Shown: positions 59,568-64,000 of the stretch, in pieces
How positions within the stretch are numbered: the stretch's first letter is position 1
Layout of the letters: each line of letters begins with the position of its first letter
DNA from: Limnovirga soli
GTDB taxonomy: Bacteria; Bacteroidota; Bacteroidia; Chitinophagales; Chitinophagaceae
Direction of reading: 5' to 3'
Assembly: GCF_013106755.1 (NCBI RefSeq)
Contig: NZ_WHPF01000003.1
Location: 248,001 to 312,000, forward strand
Length of the DNA: 64,000 nt
The notes under the pieces: model-generated
What the model saw: only the letters and a program-made list of their open reading frames with translations
Database searches by the model: none
What the model was told of the DNA's origin: nothing
Translations under genes and position numbers: made by a program

Positions 59568-59681
59568 ACAACAGCTTAATAAAAATAATTTGCCGATAGC
59601 CCCTAATTGAATTTACCAAAGCCGGTTAAATTGTTTTGCTTATCTTTTATGCCAATTTTTGAAACTATAAATACTACACTG

Positions 59682-60539
59682 ATGAAGAAAAAATTTGCCT
59701 GTTGCCTGCTATTTGCTGCTTTGTGTACTGTTGCAAGTAATGCACAAAAAAAGGTGGATAAAGAAAATTGGGTTAGCCTGTTTAATGGCAAGGATATAAA
59801 AGATTGGACAGTAAAAATTAACCATCATGAAGTAGGGGAGAATTTCGGTAATACGTTTAGGGTAGAAGATGGTATGGTAAAAGTACGCTACGATAATTAT
59901 GGTGCATTTAACGAACAGTTTGGTCACCTGTATTTTAATACGCCCTATTCCTATTATAAGCTGGTGGTAGAGTATAGGTTTGTGGGCGAATGGAAAAAGG
60001 ATGCCCCTGAATATACCCTGGAAAACAGCGGGATTATGTTTCATTCTCAAGACCCGCATACCATGCCTAAAGATCAGGACTGGCCTATTTCTGTTGAGTT
60101 TCAGCTGTTAGCCGGTTTGGGCGATGGTAAGCCAAGGCCTACGGGTAATATGTGCTCGCCGGGTACAGATGTGGTATACAATGGGAAAATAGATCCAAGA
60201 CATTGCATAGAATCTACCTCTAAAACCTATGATGGCGACCAATGGGTACGTGCCGAGTTAATAGTGCTGGGCGATTCGCTGGTAACACATATCATTAACG
60301 GCGATACAGTTTTACAATACACCAAACCCCAAATTGGTGGTGGTGTGGTAAACAATTATAAGCCTGAAATTAAGATTGATGGCAAGCTTTTGTCATCTGG
60401 TTTTATTGCATTGCAAAGCGAGGGGCAGCCGATAGATTTTCGTAAAGTAGAAATTTTAAATTTACAGGGATGCATGAACCCGAAATCAAAAAAATATAAA
60501 AGCTATTATATAAAGCCCGATGATGCAAATTGTAAATAA
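59682..60539 (+). CDS. secreted DUF1080 (3-keto-disaccharide hydrolase family) protein
   Basis: 285 residues. Signal peptide MKKKFACCLLFAALCTVASNAQ, then the DUF1080 beta-sandwich: WVSLFNGKDIKDWTVKI, then YYKLVVEYRF, NSGIMFHSQ, SVEFQLLAG and late SGFIALQSEGQPIDFRKVEIL. Bacteroidota members are extracellular or periplasmic and linked with sugar use; some act on 3-keto-glycosides. A C-terminal segment with Cys pairs (GCMNPKSKKY, DANCK) is present. The longer frame to 59607 would start at a TTG before the signal. Confidence 0.9.
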   Translation: MKKKFACCLLFAALCTVASNAQKKVDKENWVSLFNGKDIKDWTVKINHHEVGENFGNTFRVEDGMVKVRYDNYGAFNEQFGHLYFNTPYSYYKLVVEYRFVGEWKKDAPEYTLENSGIMFHSQDPHTMPKDQDWPISVEFQLLAGLGDGKPRPTGNMCSPGTDVVYNGKIDPRHCIESTSKTYDGDQWVRAELIVLGDSLVTHIINGDTVLQYTKPQIGGGVVNNYKPEIKIDGKLLSSGFIALQSEGQPIDFRKVEILNLQGCMNPKSKKYKSYYIKPDDANCK

Positions 60540-60584
60540 AGCAGCCTTGTTTTAGCCATACTTTAGGTGCTCATGGCATCGCCG

Positions 60585-60604
60585 CTTGCGTCGCACTCTT
60601 GTAC
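60585..60604 (-). repeat. dispersed repeat, copy 26
   Basis: CTTGCGTCGCACTCTTGTAC, exact, 45 nt after the DUF1080 gene stop, between convergent genes. Inner flank TGCAGCAGATAG. Confidence 0.9.
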
Positions 60605-60635
60605 TGATGGTACAATATGCAGCAGATAGATTTTG

Positions 60636-61337
60636 TTATTCCGGCTCCTTATAAACCGAAATGGTTAAATAAGGTTTTATGGTTTCAAATAGATCTTTAT
60701 CAAGTCCAGAGGTATTAACAATATCTTCTATCGCAGTAAAACCATGAATGGTAGTTCTGAATTTTACAATACGGTTAGCCAATGCTTCGTCAATGCCCGG
60801 CAGGGTTTCAAAATCAGAAGCGGAAGCTGTGTTAATATCAATCATTTTATTGTTCTTTTTTGCAACAGCTTTTTCTTGTTTTACAATTGGCGCTTTTACT
60901 ATTGTATCCTGTGTTATGTCTAGGCTTATATAAGGCATTAACAGGTTTACGGTATTGCTATTAATGCCTGGTATTTTTGCAAAAGCTTCAGGGCTACCAA
61001 TGCTACCACCTTTTTGTCTGAAAATTATAATTGCGTTTATTTCATCTTCCTGTACGCCCATTGCTTCCAATGCTGATGCGGTAACTGTATTGGGATTAAA
61101 TTTAAATGGGTGAAATGAATTAGTAGCATTAGCATTATCTGCTAATCCACTTTCAGCAGATGATTGTGCGGCATTAAGCTGTGCCTGTAAATCGGCCCGC
61201 ACAAATGGTTCCTTAAACGAAGGCGTAAATATAAAAGGTAATAGCGCAGCAACTACAATAATAGCAAGCAATATACTTATGGCAATTCTTTCTTTTTTGG
61301 TGAAAGTAAAATAGTCTTTCCATGTTTTTTGCCACAT
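60636..61337 (-). CDS. ComEA-like helix-hairpin-helix membrane protein
   Basis: 233 residues. A cytoplasmic N-terminus and one transmembrane helix at about 18-36 anchor a periplasmic part with two HhH units: about 82-140 (FKFNPNTVTASALEAMGVQEDEINAIIIFRQKGG, then FAKIPGINSNTVNLL) and about 165-215 (IDINTASASDFETLPGIDEALANRIVKFR). ComEA-type proteins bind incoming DNA, and similar HhH proteins occur in Bacteroidota without proven competence. Function therefore open. Confidence 0.85.
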   Translation of the reverse strand: MWQKTWKDYFTFTKKERIAISILLAIIVVAALLPFIFTPSFKEPFVRADLQAQLNAAQSSAESGLADNANATNSFHPFKFNPNTVTASALEAMGVQEDEINAIIIFRQKGGSIGSPEAFAKIPGINSNTVNLLMPYISLDITQDTIVKAPIVKQEKAVAKKNNKMIDINTASASDFETLPGIDEALANRIVKFRTTIHGFTAIEDIVNTSGLDKDLFETIKPYLTISVYKEPE

Positions 61338-61368
61338 AAAAAAAGTATTAGGGTAAAAGCCAATTATG

Positions 61369-62145
61369 TTATACTGTTAACTGCAAGCCATCGTATGCCA
61401 TATGAATGTGTGCCGGTAATATGTGTTCAATTTCCTCGTGCCGCCCCAATTGGTGGCTAATATGCGTAAAGTATGCTTCTTTAACCTCGAGTTCTTCTAC
61501 CAAATCTATGGCTTGCTGTAAGGTGAAATGCGAGATATGGTCTTCTTTGCGTAAAGCATTTACCACCATAATTTCGCTGCCTCTTATTTTTTCTTTTTGT
61601 GCTTCGTCAATTCGGTTAGCATCGGTTATATAGGTGAAATTGCCAAAACGGTAGGCGTATACCGGCATTTTATAGTGCCACACCATTATGGGTATTACCG
61701 GTACATCGTTAATATTAAAAGGGGTTTCATCTATGGTAATCAGGTTTAACTCTGGTATGCCGGGGTATCTTTTATCTGCAAATACATAAGCAAATTCTCT
61801 TTTTAAGGCTTCTTCGGTAAGTGAATTGGCATATACATCCATTGCTTTACCTGAGAAAAAGTTATAGGCACGCACATCATCCAGCCCGCCGGTATGATCT
61901 TTATGCGGATGGGTAAATAAAACCGCATCCAGCTTGTGGTTGTTAATTCTTAACATTTGTTGCCTGAAATCCGGCGTAGTATCAATTACAATATTGGTAT
62001 GGGCAGTTTCAATTAGTATACTTGTTCTTAAGCGGTTATCTCTTGTATCAGCAGAAGTACACACATTGCAGTTGCAACCAATCATGGGTACACCGGTGCT
62101 GGTGCCTGTGCCTAAAAATGTTATGTGGAGGGATGGGTAGCTCAC
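61369..62145 (-). CDS. metallo-beta-lactamase fold hydrolase, PhnP-like
   Basis: 258 residues. Zn site FTHPHKDHTGGLDDV (HxHxDH) and later HIS motif YFTHISHQLGRHEE. N-terminal FLGTGTSTGVPMIGCNCNVC carries the Cys group typical of the PhnP family, cyclic-phosphate phosphodiesterases. In Bacteroidota it is a housekeeping-type gene of uncertain substrate. It follows the small gene at 62162 by 16 nt, and both are co-oriented. Confidence 0.88.
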   Translation of the reverse strand: MSYPSLHITFLGTGTSTGVPMIGCNCNVCTSADTRDNRLRTSILIETAHTNIVIDTTPDFRQQMLRINNHKLDAVLFTHPHKDHTGGLDDVRAYNFFSGKAMDVYANSLTEEALKREFAYVFADKRYPGIPELNLITIDETPFNINDVPVIPIMVWHYKMPVYAYRFGNFTYITDANRIDEAQKEKIRGSEIMVVNALRKEDHISHFTLQQAIDLVEELEVKEAYFTHISHQLGRHEEIEHILPAHIHMAYDGLQLTV

Positions 62146-62161
62146 AATTCAAAAATAAAAC

Positions 62162-62437
62162 CTATTTGCTTTCTAAAGTAGTTTTCTTCAAAACCTCTTC
62201 GTATAATTTTTGAGATTCATGGGTAAGTTTATCAAAATCTATTTTTAGTTGGGGTATTAGCTCAATAAGGGTATTAATTCTGCCCTCAGTATCCAGAAAC
62301 TTATTCAGCACTACCATTTTCTTTGCCTCCAGCAGGCACCACCCACTTTGAAAAGTGCCTCTTTCATAGCGAACCGTATAATCAGATTCGCCCAGTATAT
62401 TCGACAGTTTATCTAAGCTTGTTTGTGTAATCTTCAT
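62162..62437 (-). CDS. conserved small protein of unknown function
   Basis: 91 residues, highly charged and without signal or membrane segment. It has an N-terminal alpha/beta stretch (YTVRYERGTFQSGWCLLE, about 20-37) and C-terminal helices (LIELIPQLKIDFDKL, LYEEVLKKT). I do not recognise the family, though short cytoplasmic proteins like this precede MBL genes in related genomes. Coding is supported by co-orientation and close spacing. Confidence 0.65.
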   Translation of the reverse strand: MKITQTSLDKLSNILGESDYTVRYERGTFQSGWCLLEAKKMVVLNKFLDTEGRINTLIELIPQLKIDFDKLTHESQKLYEEVLKKTTLESK

Positions 62438-62561
62438 CTCTTCCTCATCCCCTAAAGGGGGGTTATAAGTAGGGCAAAATTAAATCTACTCTTTGTTATA
62501 TAATGCCTGTTTTATCCACAGGTTGCCACCTGTTTGGTCCGGTTATTTAAACCGCCATTCA

Positions 62562-64000
62562 CTATTTACTCGTCATTTTTATTACCGGAATGATCATTTC
62601 TTCCATACTAATGCCCCCATGCTGAAAGGTGTTTTTATAATAATTTACATAGTAATTGTAGTTATTGGGGTAGCATAAAAAACCATCTTCCTTTGCAAAA
62701 ATAAAGCTGGAATTTACTGTAGGTGTGGGCAAGCCAGCCTCTTTAGGGTCGCGGAAGGCCAGCACTTCTTTTGCTTCGTAGTTTAAATTACGACCATGTT
62801 TATAGCGCAGATTGGCGGTGGTTTGTTTATCGCCAATTACTTTATAAGGCGTTTTAACCCTAACACTTCCATGGTCTGTGGCCAATACAATATTTATTTT
62901 TTTATCGGCAATTTTTTTAAGTGCCTGATGTAGCGGACTATGCTCAAACCAGCTACGGGTAATACTGCGGTAGCTTATTTCATCGGCGGCAAGTTCTTTT
63001 AATACTTCCATTTCTGTGCGGGCATGGCTAAGCATATCCACAAAATTGTAAATAATAATGTTTAAATCATTGCTTAGCAGATTATGAATATTGTTCAGCA
63101 TCTGCTGCCCGTCGTGATGATGTACCACCTTGGTATAACTGTATTTAATATCTTCTCTTCTTAATCTTTTTAACTGCCCTTTAAAAAACTCTTCTTCAAA
63201 CATATTCTTACCACCCTCATCTTCATCGTTTTTCCATTGTATGGGGAATTGCTTTTCAATATCAATAGGCATTTGACCGGCAAATATGGCATTGCGGCAA
63301 TATTGGGTAGCGGTGGGTAAAATACTGTAAAAAGTATCTTCTTCGGCAATTCTAAAACTTTCTGCAAAAATGGGTTGTATGCTTTTCCATTGATCGTAGC
63401 GCAGATTGTCTATTACAATAAAAAAAGTGGGTACGCCTTTTTCCAGTGTGGGTAATACCTTGTTTTTAAACAGGTTATGGCTCATTACCGGTGCATTACT
63501 GGTTTTTGGGTTTAACCAGCCAGCATAGTTTTTAGAGATAAATTTAAAAAACTCTGTATTGGCTTCCTGCTTTTGCGATTGCAGAATTTCCCTCATTTCC
63601 GGACTATCGCTCTTTTCCATTTCCAGCTCCCAGTAAACCAATTTTTTATAAATGTCCATCCATTCATTATAATCCGGGCTGCTGTTAAGGGCCATAAATA
63701 AATTTCTAAACTGCTGCTGGTAGGCGGTATTGGTTTTTTCTGATACCAGCCTTTTATTATCTATAATCTTTTTAAGACTTAACCATACCTGATTGGGGTT
63801 TACAGGTTTTATCAGGTAATCTGATATCTGGCTGCCAATGGCTTCATCCATCAGGTTTTCGGTTTCGTTCTTGGTTATCAGCACCACCGGTATCTGGTTA
63901 TTAATTTCCTTTATTTTTTGCAGGGTTTCCAGTCCGGTAATGCCGGGCATCGATTCATCCAGCAATACCACATCAATATAATGTTCCTTTACAAAGTCTA
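62562..64000 (-). CDS. porX: PorX-type response regulator/PglZ protein (N-terminus cut by the window edge)
   Basis: About 479 residues seen; the frame runs off the right edge, missing some 40-50 residues of the receiver domain. CheY receiver: LLDESMPG with phospho-acceptor Asp and VVLITKN, YLIKPVN. A helical linker follows (about 90-170), then a PglZ/alkaline-phosphatase-superfamily domain with FFIVIDNLRYDQW, LPTATQYCRNAIF and LATDHGSVRV metal-site segments. In P. gingivalis and relatives PorX controls type IX secretion with PorY and an ECF sigma factor. A T9SS secretion role here is inference from the family. Confidence 0.9.
   Translation of the reverse strand, partial: DFVKEHYIDVVLLDESMPGITGLETLQKIKEINNQIPVVLITKNETENLMDEAIGSQISDYLIKPVNPNQVWLSLKKIIDNKRLVSEKTNTAYQQQFRNLFMALNSSPDYNEWMDIYKKLVYWELEMEKSDSPEMREILQSQKQEANTEFFKFISKNYAGWLNPKTSNAPVMSHNLFKNKVLPTLEKGVPTFFIVIDNLRYDQWKSIQPIFAESFRIAEEDTFYSILPTATQYCRNAIFAGQMPIDIEKQFPIQWKNDEDEGGKNMFEEEFFKGQLKRLRREDIKYSYTKVVHHHDGQQMLNNIHNLLSNDLNIIIYNFVDMLSHARTEMEVLKELAADEISYRSITRSWFEHSPLHQALKKIADKKINIVLATDHGSVRVKTPYKVIGDKQTTANLRYKHGRNLNYEAKEVLAFRDPKEAGLPTPTVNSSFIFAKEDGFLCYPNNYNYYVNYYKNTFQHGGISMEEMIIPVIKMTSK

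Noticed and set aside
4411-60604. Dispersed repeats as a CRISPR array
   Set aside because: Copies are kilobases apart, in both orientations and without regular spacers or cas genes.

Overview
This 64 kb window is chromosomal DNA from a member of the Bacteroidota, most likely a Chitinophagaceae-type organism (inference). The signs are the -7 promoter boxes of the TAnnTTTG type, A/T-rich start contexts mostly without Shine-Dalgarno sequences, a 14-gene nuo operon with a short NuoG, a PorX-type response regulator/PglZ protein, and typical families of this phylum (DUF1080, secreted Gfo/Idh/MocA oxidoreductase, DUF5009). I see no rRNA, tRNA, CRISPR array, prophage or transposase gene.

Layout. 282-3186: a small membrane protein, a PstS-like lipoprotein and a TPR protein. 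3268-17244: complete respiratory complex I operon nuoABCDEFGHIJKLMN. 17510-19969: ABC permease and dipeptide epimerase. 20136-26891: three TPR sensor histidine kinases on the minus strand. 27129-30385: oxidoreductase, lipoprotein, rhomboid protease, RlmH. 30597-33789: cysteine synthesis (cysE, cysK) and thioredoxin reductase. 33972-39698: folB, cation/proton antiporter, Lrp regulator, ahcY, PrsW protease, PAP2 phosphatase. 39700-47388: valS, small lipoprotein, exonuclease/GIY-YIG fusion, Tex, guanine deaminase. 47581-53054: siroheme and sulfite reductase operon (cobA, cysJ, cysI, sirC). 53191-64000: DUF5009 protein, accD, smpB, anmK, a frameshifted lipoprotein gene, adenine deaminase, DUF1080 protein, ComEA-like protein, MBL hydrolase, and porX running off the right edge.

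The most interesting signal is a two-locus cysteine-regulation system. Upstream of cysE lies a 16-codon ORF (MNYCCITLNCCGVYIS), followed by a perfect 8-bp intrinsic terminator ending 12 nt before the likely cysE start; a segment overlapping the leader stop codon could pair with the terminator's 5' arm, the geometry of classic transcription attenuation. Upstream of the siroheme/sulfite reductase operon lie two more cysteine-rich ORFs (25 codons with 6 Cys, 42 codons with 5 Cys including CCC). Both promoters also carry the same 12-bp palindrome TTAGTAGACTAA, which looks like a shared operator. Sulfide from CysJI and O-acetylserine from CysE meet at CysK, so joint control by cysteine makes sense.

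The second signal is a dense dispersed repeat: 26 copies of a 20-bp core GTACAAGWGTGCGACGCAAG, all intergenic, many 35-65 nt after a stop codon, four times as close inverted pairs, with a variant subfamily whose two changes in the palindromic core preserve pairing. A second repeat of 48 bp occurs twice.
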